Shown here: positions 13,601 through 23,410 of the stretch, piece after piece | Layout: each line of letters begins with the position of its first letter | Position numbering within the stretch: the first letter of the stretch is position 1 | Source: Rhizophlyctis rosea | Lineage: Eukaryota; Chytridiomycota; Chytridiomycetes; Rhizophlyctidales; Rhizophlyctidaceae | Reading direction: 5' to 3' | DNA length: 64,000 bases | Assembly: GCA_027596075.1 (NCBI GenBank) | Contig: JADGJC010000017.1 | Coordinates: 62,001 to 126,000, forward strand | Notes under the pieces: generated by a model | Told to the model about the DNA's origin: nothing | What the model saw: only the letters and a program-made list of their open reading frames with translations | Databases searched by the model: none | Position numbers and translations under genes: made by a program

Positions 13601-16102
13601 ATAGCGGCGTCGGATGCCATCAAGGCAGAGTTGGCTGAGCTTTGTGCAACGAGCGCGGTGGATGTGATGGGAAGTCCGGAGGGGTTGGCAATTGTGCTGA
13701 AGCACGCGGGCAAGATGGGCGCAGATGACCAGCTGAGAGTAAGTGTTGACTTTGAAGTCACCGAAGATATCAAACTTAGTCATTCTTCCGACTTCCCACC
13801 AGACTCTGTTGCATTGGGCGCCTGTAGCTCCTGTCACTGCTATCGCGCTTTTGGGTCAACAGTACAAGATGCATCCTTGGATTCTACAATATGCGGTTCG
13901 GGTGCTGGAGTACTTCCCGATCGATCAGGTGTTCTTCTACATCCCGCAGATGGTGCAGGCTTTGAGATACGATACCGTTGGTATGTTCTCAAACGAAGCT
14001 TGCTCCATTCGGGAATAGGTCTGACGGAGTGAATGCAGGTTACATTGAGCATTTCATCTTGAAAGCGGCGAAGACTTCGCAGTTGTTTGCCCATCAAATT
14101 ATTTGGAATATGAATGCCAACATGTACAAGTTCAACAAGGAGGGCGTTGCTGACGCGGTACGCAGGGCTTCTGATTGGAAAGAGTGTGAGGAACTGCATC
14201 AGCTGATATCGTTTATCATAGCCCGATTCGTTGAAATCTGCTCTGGACCGGATAGAGAAGAAGATTGTTTCGGGCTTGTCAGGATCTGATGAGGATTTCT
14301 ACAAACGGGAGTTTGGATTCTTCGCGGAAGTGACTGGAATTTCCGGAAAGTTGAAGCCGCTGGTGGAAGCATCGGCCACGAAGGCTGAAAAGAAGGTTTG
14401 TGCAATCTCGGATGCCTTTGGTATCGAAAGAATGTCTCTTCATTGTGCATAACTTTTGATCCTCATCAACTATTTCGTTACAGAAAAAGATTGATGAAGA
14501 AATCAGGAAGATCCAAGTCGAGGTTGGGGTTTACCTTCCGACAAACCCGGAAAGTATTGTTGTCGATATCGATTACGACTCTGGACGGCCATTGCAAAGT
14601 CACGCCAAGGTCATGGATGGTTCTTCTTTTCTATCGTACCGAAACCATCATACTGAAACTCTCAGCAGGCGCCTTTCATGGCAACTTTCAAAGTACGCGA
14701 CGCTGACGAAAAGATCGAGGCTCAGAATCCTACACTGAATACGATCGCGCACCACGATAACGGCTCGACGCGATGGATGGCATCTATTTTCAAAGTCGGC
14801 GACGATTGTAGACAGGACGTGCTGGCCTTGCAGTTGATCAGTATCTTCAAGAGTATTTTCACGAAGGCGGGCTTGGACCTTTATGTTTTTCCCTATCGCG
14901 TTGTTGCCACGGCTCCTGGCGTAAGTCCGGAGTAGTACATTGAGAATATGAAATTCAGCAACTCACTAAAAGGTTCGTCTGGTTGGACATAGTGCGGAGT
15001 GATCGAGGTCATTCCGAGATCGATGTCGCGGGATATGATGGGCCGAGAGAAGGTCAATAGTTTGTATGAGTAAGTAATCTCACAATCATTTCTCATTTGC
15101 GTAGATCATAGGTTCACTTTTGCTAATATATTTGACTCCAGCTGGTTCATCGCAGAGTTTGGAACAGAGGACGCGGTCGAATTCCGAAAGGTAAGGGCTC
15201 AAATGCCTTCCGATACGTATCTATTCATCGATAACACGTTCTCCAATGGCAAATGAATAGGCGCGATACGAGTTCGTGAAGAGTCTGGCAGCGTATTCGG
15301 TCGTTCTGTTCATCCTGCAAATCAAGGACCGACATAATGGAAATATCATGCTGGATAAGGATGGACATTTGGTTCATATTGGTATGTAAAGAGACTCTAG
15401 TGGTGATCCACCTCAGATGCTGCTTGTGAGGTTTTGGCATTGATCATTTTGCTGATCATGCAGATTTTGGATTTATGCTATCTATTGCACCCGGCGGCGG
15501 TATATTGGAAGTGTCCCCCTTCAAATTGACGAGGGAAATGGTGGAAGTCATGGGCGGGGACGTGAACTCGCCTGTCTATAGGCTGTTTTCAGAATTATGT
15601 GTGAAGGCGTATTTGGCGTGCAGGTTGGTTATACTTGTGCCATTTCCGCAGACTGGCGGAACATGCGTTGCTGACTTGGAAAATTGCTTCACTCTTTCTA
15701 AACTAGGCCGTATGCGGATGAGATCATTCAGATGGTAACATTGATGATGGATTCTGGGTTGCCATGCTTCAAAGGTTTGTTGGGACCCCTTTTCAATAGA
15801 GGCATAAACATGGAACGCCATTTCAGTAGAGGCGTAAACAATGAATGCCGTTATTGACTTGAAGTTGATAGGTGAAATCACCACAAAGAAACTTCGGGAA
15901 CGATTCCAACTGGACAAAAGCGAACGCGCCGCGGCGGAGTTTATGATGTCTTGCATCCGCTACTCGCATGAGAATACGCGCAGGTATGTCCAGTTCTGTG
16001 GTGGTGAATGCTTGTTGAGGCATGACATCCTTACCGCCTTTTAACTTTGTCAGTGGATTATACGATAAATTCCAGTACATGCAAAATGGCATCCCATACT
16101 AG
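7649..16102 (+). CDS. STT4: Phosphatidylinositol 4-kinase III alpha
   Basis: Makes PI4P from phosphatidylinositol, mainly at the plasma membrane. The gene is split by roughly 30 short introns; I traced most exons by GT-AG signals and frame. The long N-terminal alpha-solenoid is followed by a conserved helical segment ([17 protein letters not shown] near 13812; [14 protein letters not shown] near 13930). The catalytic domain includes [11 protein letters not shown], the [13 protein letters not shown] segment near 14800, the catalytic loop [11 protein letters not shown] (about 15325-15357) and the [12 protein letters not shown] activation segment across the 15379-15462 intron. It ends YMQNGIPY plus TAG, the typical end of this family. 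Total coding length is about 2,000 residues by estimate, as expected for PI4KIIIalpha. The start is uncertain. It is transcribed away from F-box B, and KICS2 follows on the same strand 367 bp downstream. Confidence 0.93.
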
Positions 16103-16468
16103 AACAGGGACTGCAGCTACTGTAGTCGTGAGGTTGGGGCAGCATGGGCATGTGTGATACGATAATCCTCATTTGTTTGTAAGCGATACCTATGAGTATC
16201 CAAGCATCTCTCAATACAGTCTGTTGGATGGAAAATTGTAACATCACAAAGCCGCTTACGTCAGCAGATCTGGCCCCGGTGCCCTGGGGCCCGACATGTT
16301 ACCGCAGCCGTCACAAACAGAACTTCTCAAGCACCAAAATTAGCTACCGGTCGTCTGAGACCTTTCACCCACCGTACCAACGGTGTAAACACGAAGTCAC
16401 GTACTACTTGACCACTTGCTCATGAGAACCGTGCCTACCTCCATTGTTTTGTCAGAAAGTGCACAACA

Positions 16469-18529
16469 ATGACGGACGAAACGGCGGTGTTCGACCACCT
16501 AGCTTCGCAAGACTGGTCCGCGGCGAAGCGGTCAGTGCAGGCGTATCAGGTGTGCACGGCAAATATTCACGGAGGAAGCGGCTGGAAACTAAAGAAAAAT
16601 ATGCAACAAACATAGGGAGTGCTCGGAACAGGAGCTTTTTTGGCCAGAGTAGTTTCCTACGAAACCACCTATATTGAGCTGGGCTTTCTGCGGCCGCGGT
16701 TGTTTCGCAAGGAGGTAAAACTTTGGACTGCCTGCTGCTGCTTGTTGGCCTTTCACGGAGTTTCTTACGCCTTATGTTCAGACTCTAAAAGACTCATTTG
16801 TGACTCTGGCGGCAGACGCCTCCGCTGAAAAACTTAGAACTGAACGGGCCGCCGACGCTGGTTCGGTGACTGTTGATTCCATAGCCTTTTATGGGGATCT
16901 GAGACGTCGATTGATCTCAGTGTACGTCCTGCTTTAGCGCTGTCTCTGCAACTGCGTATTTCTCATCGGCTAGCAATCGCAGTTATGCAACTTTGGGAGA
17001 AATGTTTGAAGTGGGAGACTCATCGAAGATTCGGGAATTAGCGACCGATCTACAATGCCTTCACATGTATGAGCCCATTCTGGGCAAGTTGGGACAAGTA
17101 TTGAAGTATGCTGAGGGCCACGTATGGCGTGGCACTTTTCGGTCTGTTCAGTGCATCGATCTAAGTAGCGTCATATTGCTCCAGATACGAAATAACCATA
17201 CTAGAAAACGTCATAAATGCCGATATATCAACACAACTTTATAATTTCAAAGACGCTACGTTGAGCATTTTCTGTGCTCAAAGTCACTTGGAGAAGTGGA
17301 GGGCGTTGAAAGCTAAGACGGGTGAGCAGGTTTGTGAGCGACTTTAGCCGTCTTCATTGGAAGCCTCAATTAAACAACAGTGCGTCTTCAGCGCATGGGG
17401 GTTAGGCTTCCCCTCCTAGATGCAAAGACCTCAACACGTCCGGATCTAATCGAATGGCTCTCTCGTCTTATAACATCTCTCGTCTCGAAGCTTGGAGTCT
17501 ACTTCCATTGCATATTGAAATCCCAGCTTGTAGACATGTCGTTTTCCGTATCATTGGAGGGCAAAATGCAGGTTCCAGACTATTTAAGGAGGTGCGTGGA
17601 GATGTAGAGATCTCCTTGACGTCTCGGGAGCGGATGAAGCACACTATCACTTCTAACCCAGCCAATTTGCTCTCCAGCATTCAACATTACCAAGATATAC
17701 ACAAGCCTACCAATATCTCGTTAATATATCTGATACGCGAGGACTCCTGTTACTCAAGCAAAGGGTACTCGTGTGTAGGCAAGGGGCTCAAACCTACTGG
17801 ACTGAACTCTTTCCCGGCTGTTTGTAGTTTTCCTGGTGTAGGTGTCCGCGAATCTTTGTCAAATGCAACAATAACCGCATCAAGTTCGAATGCTTTTGAA
17901 TTGACAAGCGTTTCCCATTACAGAACCCACCATTATCTCACTGGCCCAACGTCATTTCCATCATGCACGCGCACGACTGGGTGCTCTCCCCGACACATCC
18001 AAACATCCCCAATCCCGCCCAACCACCACCACACGTCCAGTCATCCCTCCAACAAACATACACGTCCCTCTCGCATCCTCACCACCGCCGCGCATCGCAG
18101 TCCAGCGTCGGATCCATACGATCCCTCGGCGCGGCCGTCAAAAAGTCTTGGTTCGCCACCAGCTCCAGTTCGGATGATTTATTGAACAAGAAGGCGTTCA
18201 ATTCTTCGTTTTCCTCCAATGGGTCGCCAGCTGGAACACTCGCCGCAGGGAAATCACAATCTCACGACCAAGTGATACACTTCTACGACCATAAAGTCGA
18301 TACTACGTACTTTATTGCTCGCGTCGACGAGCGAATGGCGATTTGTGTTATATTTGACGGGGGTGGAGAGTCGGCTTCGTCCATCGGCGGTAGTGGGGGT
18401 AGTTATAGTGAGAGACAGGAGTTGAAGGAAAGAAGACAGCAGGGTCTTTCACAACAGCCTACCGTAGAGTTTGTGAAGCTTTTGAGGAGTCAGATGAAGC
18501 ACGAGGGCGCAATGAAGGTGCTGCAATGA
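16469..18529 (+). CDS. KICS2: KICSTOR complex subunit KICS2 (C12orf66 family)
   Basis: In animals KICSTOR (KPTN, ITFG2, C12orf66/KICS2, SZT2) holds GATOR1 at lysosomes, so that TORC1 is switched off when nutrients are short. The start MTDETAVFDHLASQDWSAAK matches the family's N-terminal helix pattern. Later exons carry YIELGFLRPRLFRKE (near 16680), LVSKLGVYFHCILKSQ (near 17490), SLIYLIREDS and FPAVCSFPG (near 17720-17840), SHWPNVISIMHAHDW (near 17935) and VIHFYDHKVDTTYFIARV (near 18270). All occur in the same order as in the human protein as I remember it, which has HFYDDKV followed by STYF and the HWPNV motif. About seven introns are needed, and the exact joins near 16600-17300 are unsure. 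Serine-rich inserts near 18070-18250 are not family features. ATG chosen as the first in frame before the conserved helix. Confidence 0.85.
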
Positions 18530-19193
18530 GATGTTCATTGGAAAGTGTTGTAAATGCATCACTTTCGATGCAGCATCGCCTCCCACTGCCATTTGGAGTT
18601 AATGCTCCAGATTACGGACTTGTATCACATTGAGTATTGGTGGACAATGGAAATTGCTATGCTACCTGACGTGACATGCCGAATGATGGAGCTGATAATA
18701 TGACCATCATCGCGCTTTTCCCAGGCCGCAGGATTGGGTTGCAAGTGGTGGATGCTTGTAGAGTCATGGTTCTGTGCTTGTTCAGTACTTATCCACCTAG
18801 GGCGGGCACGAAGAATTGCGCTTCATCGCTTACAAGTGAAAACGTTGAACTTAAGCCAACTTCGGATCGATATTCGGGAAGCATTTCGCATGGGGTACAC
18901 CGTTTTGCCATCCGTTGCAAGTATTTCCTCAAGGTCGTGAAATATACAATAAGGGTGGTGTACAGATAGGGAAGGAGACGAGTGAGCTTCAAGCAGTGTT
19001 GTTGACGCCCACGATATGCTAAAGTATACAGGAAGCACAAGTAACTAGCTATACAAAACCATGCTTCTATAAGCATGCACTATGGAAGTTTTGGGAACAC
19101 GGTTGACCATAGAGCCTGTTGTGTCCCGCGACAACCCTACAGCAGTTCACTTGGAACTCTGCAGATCAGACGGGACCGTACCGCCTGCAATCC
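18530..19193. other. Gene-free stretch 3' of KICS2
   Basis: I see no gene. Short open frames on both strands lack codon bias and splice support. The stretch leads into the repeat element that begins at 19194. Confidence 0.5.
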
Positions 19194-19528
19194 ACGTCCG
19201 CCACGAGCGCACAGAGTTCGCAGGACAAAAAGCCTTGCGAATCGCCAGGAATGATCCTCTCTATTCCTGAGGAGGGGTCTTGAATGAGCCGGTCGCTCAA
19301 AGATCTTGATAAGCTACGTCTGCCACGAGCGCACAGAGTTCGCAGGACCAAAAAGCCTTGCGAATCGCCAGGAATGATCCTCTCTATTCCTGAGGAGGGG
19401 TCTTGAATGAGCCGGTCGCTCAAAGATCTTGATAAGCTACGTCCGCCACGAGCGCACAGAGTTCGCAGGCAAAAAGCCTTGCAAATCGCCAGGAATGATC
19501 CTCTCTATTCCTGGGGATGGTTCTTGAA
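19194..19528. repeat. 122-bp tandem repeat, about 2.7 copies
   Basis: Near-identical copies start at 19194, 19316 and 19439 (acgtccgccacgagcgcaca). The periods are 122 and 123 bp; the extra base is a C in a c-run. The third copy breaks off near 19528. Each unit holds two inverted repeats: ttcgcagg with ccttgcgaa around an A-rich loop, and aggaat with attcct. Copies 1 and 2 differ at only a couple of positions, so the duplication is recent or homogenised. The unit encodes nothing I recognise. Confidence 0.95.
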
Positions 19529-19535
19529 GATGTAA

Positions 19536-19707
19536 CCAGGCGTCTGGTTCATTGTTATCCTCAGACCAACCAAGGTGTTACTAGTTGACTAGTCCACCTT
19601 TATGCCTCAGACCAGCCAAGATGGTTGCCAAAGCCATCTGTTTCCCTCAGACCAACCAAGACGAACTGCCTGCACAGTCCATCTCATTCTTGACCCCCGA
19701 AAGGGTC
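19536..19707. repeat. Hairpin array joined by a 16-nt repeat
   Basis: The 16-mer cctcagaccaaccaag occurs at 19559, 19605 (one mismatch) and 19645. Between and around the copies are inverted repeats of different sequence: aaccag/ctggtt (19536-19551), ggtg-actag/ctagt-cacc (about 19574-19598), agatgg/ccatct (about 19619-19639), a weaker actg/cagt near 19667, and gaccc/gggtc (19692-19707). The repeat sequence is conserved while the stem sequences change and still pair. That is the pattern expected of a structured RNA, or of an element that spreads as units. Confidence 0.7.
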
Positions 19708-19710
19708 TAA

Positions 19711-19757
19711 TGGTTCACTCGGGGGTCGAACCCGATCAGGACCAAGTCCAGTGAACC
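19711..19757 (-). ncRNA. Miniature tRNA-like fold (candidate)
   Basis: Read on the minus strand, 19757-19751 (GGTTCAC) pairs perfectly over 7 bp with 19718-19712 (GTGAACC), like an acceptor stem. Immediately inside is a perfect 5-bp stem, TCGGG/CCCGA, with a 7-nt loop TTCGACC, the canonical T-arm and Pol III B-box form. An unpaired A at 19711 sits where a discriminator base would be. Between acceptor and T-arm there are only 15 nt, able to form a small GGAC-TTG-GTCC hairpin, so D-arm and anticodon arm are absent. The geometry is seen directly; any function is inference. It could be the head of a tRNA-derived SINE that includes the neighbouring arrays. Confidence 0.45.
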
Positions 19758-20345
19758 GTGCTAGGATACAAAACGAATGTGTGTGATGCATATGTGTGAA
19801 AGCAAGTGGTGTGAAAAACCGGATACCGACAAAAAGGTTGATCTTGAGGGAAACGGAATGTGGAAACAGTGAGGAAAGGAAAGCTGGCAGCCTGGCAATT
19901 TGTGAAATTGTGATGTGCGATTGCTCACGGGTCGGATGCGTCTTTACTAAACCTTTCAGGTGACTCACGTCCATCCATCACGTAAGTTTATTTTTCCATT
20001 TTGGTTCAGAGTGCACTCACACACGAAGTCCAAAGCCTCGGACTGTGACATGACATGTGACACAAAATGTGACACGAAATGTCACCCCTGTGACCATGTC
20101 GCTGGGACTGAACGCAATAACGCCGGTTCGGTTGCACATACCCCTTTGTTCAGCAGATCTCATCTTCCACATCGGCGCGTCATTTGCTTGTCCGGACCTC
20201 ATATTAGCATTATCAGCATTTGTCAATTGCGCCGGCGGGGTTACAAAACAGTCACAAATCGAAAACCCAAGGTACATATGAAGCAACTTCATTTCACTGC
20301 TTGTCTGATCGTCACTGACCCAAGTGCCACTGCCATTGTGCCACC
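19758..20345. other. Gene-free stretch with TGTGACA cluster
   Basis: No gene is evident. Around 20042-20097 the heptamer tgtgaca or its close variants occur about five times on both strands within 55 bp, a density that suggests a binding-site cluster upstream of the coiled-coil gene at 20346. No known factor is assigned. Confidence 0.45.
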
Positions 20346-21134
20346 ATGCAGATGAGCTCGACTGGGGAGCCGCCAAAGAAGAAAAGACAATTGGTGTACC
20401 AGCTGGATCTATTGAAGATCAAGGTCAACGAGTACGAGACACAAGAAACAGCTTGGAAAAAGGATTACAAGGAGTGGGAGAGCAAGGACCAAGAATACCA
20501 AGGAATCATTCGCAGTCTTCGACGCACGAATGGGGACCTTAAGCAAGAAAACAACCAAAGGAAGGCGTCACGACATCCAAAAACCAACACTGCCATCAAG
20601 CAAATGAATCAAACGATCGTCCGGTCGATATGTGGTAAATATATAATCACAATCATTTATGGCTTACAATATATCAAAACTAAATCCTATTCAGAACGAG
20701 TGTCTCGCGAGCGCGTCGGCAAGGAACCAGGCGATTCGCATCGCGGCGCGCTGACAGATCTGGCTTTACTCGGACGGAAAACATTCGACGGTAAAGAAGG
20801 TGGTGATCCCGCCTTCCACACCGACATCCTCCGATTCGCCACGTCATACGTCGACACCTACCGCAACCCAAGAAACGCCGCCGACAGGGAAAGATTGATT
20901 CGCAAGACCGTCAACTGTGCATACGACCAGGGTCCAAATATGTACGCCGAGCAATCGTACGAGGGAAACGCAATGCACAACACCAATCCCGATACCATGG
21001 GGCTGTATTGTTTGACAGAGGGACAGGCCGTGTTCGCCCAGGCATTGGAGGCGATGGACCAAAGGCTCGTTCAGCAATACCAGCGGTCAACACAGGCAGA
21101 GTCTGTGAACAGACGGCGCCAGTGGTTACCATAG
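20346..21134 (+). CDS. Coiled-coil protein of unknown function
   Basis: I do not recognise this family. The first 80 residues are basic then coiled-coil (LKIKVNEYETQETAWKKDYK), preceded by a possible nuclear signal, PKKKRQ. The second half has a globular look (GGDPAFHTDILRFATSYVD; GLYCLTEGQAVFAQALEAMD). The frame is open throughout, but 20635-20694 looks like an in-frame 60-nt intron: donor GTAAAT, AT-rich, a CTAAA branch-like site, acceptor TTCAG. It would otherwise encode an odd insertion, CGKYIITIIYGLQYIKTK. Spliced length is about 242 residues. The frame closes at 21134. The TGTGACA cluster lies upstream. Confidence 0.55.
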   Translation: MQMSSTGEPPKKKRQLVYQLDLLKIKVNEYETQETAWKKDYKEWESKDQEYQGIIRSLRRTNGDLKQENNQRKASRHPKTNTAIKQMNQTIVRSICGKYIITIIYGLQYIKTKSYSERVSRERVGKEPGDSHRGALTDLALLGRKTFDGKEGGDPAFHTDILRFATSYVDTYRNPRNAADRERLIRKTVNCAYDQGPNMYAEQSYEGNAMHNTNPDTMGLYCLTEGQAVFAQALEAMDQRLVQQYQRSTQAESVNRRRQWLP

Positions 21135-21934
21135 TTCGGCGACGTTGTAAGTCTCTTGAAAATGAAAGCTTTGTGAAACACTTCGTACCTGCATCGCTGG
21201 GGTTGCCGTCGTCAAAAGTTTACAGCTCATGCCAACCTTCTCACAACGGTTTGAGGCGAGCGACGAAGTATCAGAATATTATGTTTTTGAAAAGTGCAGA
21301 GCGTTGGCTACGAAAGTGTTGGCAATGTTGACGGTATCGGTTGTTGAGGTTTGCAAAAAGCTCAGGGAAGGAGAGCAAAAGGGTACAGGAGCCTTACGTT
21401 GCAATGTCAGCGTTTACGAGCGGAGAAGGAGCGGATTGACTGGGTTGGTGGAACTTGGGGATGGAGAGAACCGAAATTTGACCGCATCGTTCTCGTTATT
21501 AGGGAAGTAGCGATAAAAGAGATAGTTTGCGGCTTAGTTTCAGGAAGCGAGGAGTAGCAGTTAGTGAGCAGAGTGCTAGGTGTTATGGTGGGAAGTTGAA
21601 TTGACGTTTGACGGGTGATGAGGAAGGAGAGTGTGGGGGAAGTTGGTGGGTGGGTTGGGAAACTTGGGATGTAAACAAACGCGAAATGGGGCACAGCAGT
21701 ATAGTGATTCCATCCGGATTATCCAAGCAATCTATGTCGACTGAGTCGGCTCCTGTCAAACTCCACAGTCCTAAAAGCTCCCAGTTACCTATACTTCTGT
21801 ACTTGGTACTCATCTACTTACCACACTTGCCATCACCCCTCACGACCACCTCCCGCCAACGTCGTCGTTGTTTTTGCCGCTCGTTCCACGCAAATGCTCC
21901 TTCTATAGCCCTTGCTGTATTTACATAATATACC
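21135..21934. other. Intergenic, no supported gene
   Basis: Short open frames on both strands overlap (for example 21229-21510 plus). None has splice or family support. The last 150 bp are probably promoter and 5' UTR of the zinc-finger gene. Confidence 0.45.
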
Positions 21935-23410
21935 ATGTCACCCACTGAGGCGGAAAACAATTTATCGGCGCAAGCAGCCAGGGTGGTCGACAGACTGAAA
22001 GCGGCAGAAACTTACGTGGCCGCCGCATTTCCACCTTCTGGCACGGCTGCCACCCGTCCCATAGAAAGATCAGTAGATGAAGCTTTGCACGCTTTGCGGG
22101 AGGCTTTGGACCTTCTTGCCTCTATAAAACAGGTCGTTGCACAGAAACCACAGCAAGAGCTTCCTCTCGCTCCAGCAATACTTCGCGTCGACAGCATTCT
22201 CTCACAGATGTCCCAACTGTCCTCCACGACAGTCAGCCATGCTGAAGAAGCCGTCCATACCCCTTCCCACACGCCAACCATTATCCGCGCTGAAAGTATC
22301 TTGTCGCAAATCTCCCAGATTTCTCAAGCGGAAAGTTATGACAGTGGGCGGTCAACGGTTCCTAAGTTCCCTCGCAGTGCGACAGAGGCTTTGAATGCAT
22401 TGTTGGGAACATCTCATTATGAAGAGGAGGAGGAGGAGGACGCAGCACCGGAAGCACTGCATGCAAGCATTCCAGAGAAGGAAATAGATGTCCATCAGCA
22501 ATCCATAGCCCAAACCCCACACGCATCGCACATAGTCCTGACTCCTATATCCCCCGATACACCAGAGACGTTACCTCCCGCATCCGCGACGTCTGCTACT
22601 ATAAGATTGACCACAGACGATGGGACTGTTGTTGCGTTGGAACGGATGCCGACTATGCAGCCGTCGTTTAATAGAACTGAGAGTCAAATATCGCGTCTTC
22701 TTACGAGTGCTTTTATGGATCCGGAAGATGAGGAAGAGGGTTTGCCGGTCCCAAATGAGCAACAGCCTCCTGTTGAGAATCAATCTGAAGCTGAGCGTAG
22801 TGTTTTTGAATGTCCGTTTCCTGGTTGCAAACAAATGTGTGTGTCTGAATTGCATGCTAAGCATATCCAACTCTTTAATAAGATACTAATCGCCGTTTCT
22901 CAAAACCCAAGATTCGCAACCCAGCCCCTTCTAACAGCTCACTCCCAACTCCACACAACCTCCCACCCTTATCTCTGCACCCTCTGCCCGAAACGTTTCT
23001 CGCAACCCTCCCACCTCCTAACACACGCCCGCATCCACGCGCCTAATACACGACCGCAGTATCCTTGCACGTACGCGTCGTGTGGTAAGAGTTTCACAAC
23101 CTCCTCGTCCTTGAAGGTACATCTTCGCATCCACGACGGGGAGATGCCATACGTGTGCGAGGTGGAGGGCTGTGGGAAGAAGTTTAGGCAGAGCGGAAAT
23201 TGGAGGGTGCATATGGAGGGGTGTGCAGGGAAGGGAAGGGGTGGTGGGGTGGGAGGAAGGGCAGGGGAGAGGGAAGGGGAGGAAGGTGCGGTGCAGAGAA
23301 GAGGTGGGGGGAAGACGTTTGGATGTGGGTGTGGGAAGGTATATGAGAATCGGCAGAGTCTGTGGCGACATAGGAAGAAGTGTGATGGTGGTGGGAGCGG
23401 CGGTGGATAG
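21935..23410 (+). CDS. C2H2 zinc-finger protein, probable transcription factor
   Basis: The N-terminal half is low-complexity, with repeated IxRxxSILSQxSQ-like segments (DSILSQMSQLSS, ESILSQISQISQ, ESQISRLLTS). The C-terminal half has five fingers. The first becomes regular only if 22837-22911 is removed as an in-frame 75-nt intron (GTGTGT donor, TACTAAT branch site, AAG acceptor); it then reads CPFPGCKQIFATQPLLTAH and SQLH with the normal 12-residue spacing. Fingers 2 and 3 are classical (YLCTLCPKRFSQPSHLLTH; CGKSFTTSSSLKVHLRIH). Fingers 4 and 5 end in cysteine rather than histidine (C2HC). A glycine/arginine-rich linker of extreme G+A bias precedes the last finger. Spliced length is about 466 residues. 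Likely a nuclear DNA-binding regulator; targets unknown. Confidence 0.85.
   Translation: MSPTEAENNLSAQAARVVDRLKAAETYVAAAFPPSGTAATRPIERSVDEALHALREALDLLASIKQVVAQKPQQELPLAPAILRVDSILSQMSQLSSTTVSHAEEAVHTPSHTPTIIRAESILSQISQISQAESYDSGRSTVPKFPRSATEALNALLGTSHYEEEEEEDAAPEALHASIPEKEIDVHQQSIAQTPHASHIVLTPISPDTPETLPPASATSATIRLTTDDGTVVALERMPTMQPSFNRTESQISRLLTSAFMDPEDEEEGLPVPNEQQPPVENQSEAERSVFECPFPGCKQMCVSELHAKHIQLFNKILIAVSQNPRFATQPLLTAHSQLHTTSHPYLCTLCPKRFSQPSHLLTHARIHAPNTRPQYPCTYASCGKSFTTSSSLKVHLRIHDGEMPYVCEVEGCGKKFRQSGNWRVHMEGCAGKGRGGGVGGRAGEREGEEGAVQRRGGGKTFGCGCGKVYENRQSLWRHRKKCDGGGSGGG

Noticed and set aside
19536..19707. CRISPR array
   Set aside because: Repeats are 16 nt and imperfect, spacers are palindromic and unequal, and the setting is a eukaryotic nuclear genome.
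19690..19757. Hammerhead-type ribozyme
   Set aside because: CTGAT is present but the CTGANGA and GAAA core pairing cannot be satisfied on either strand.
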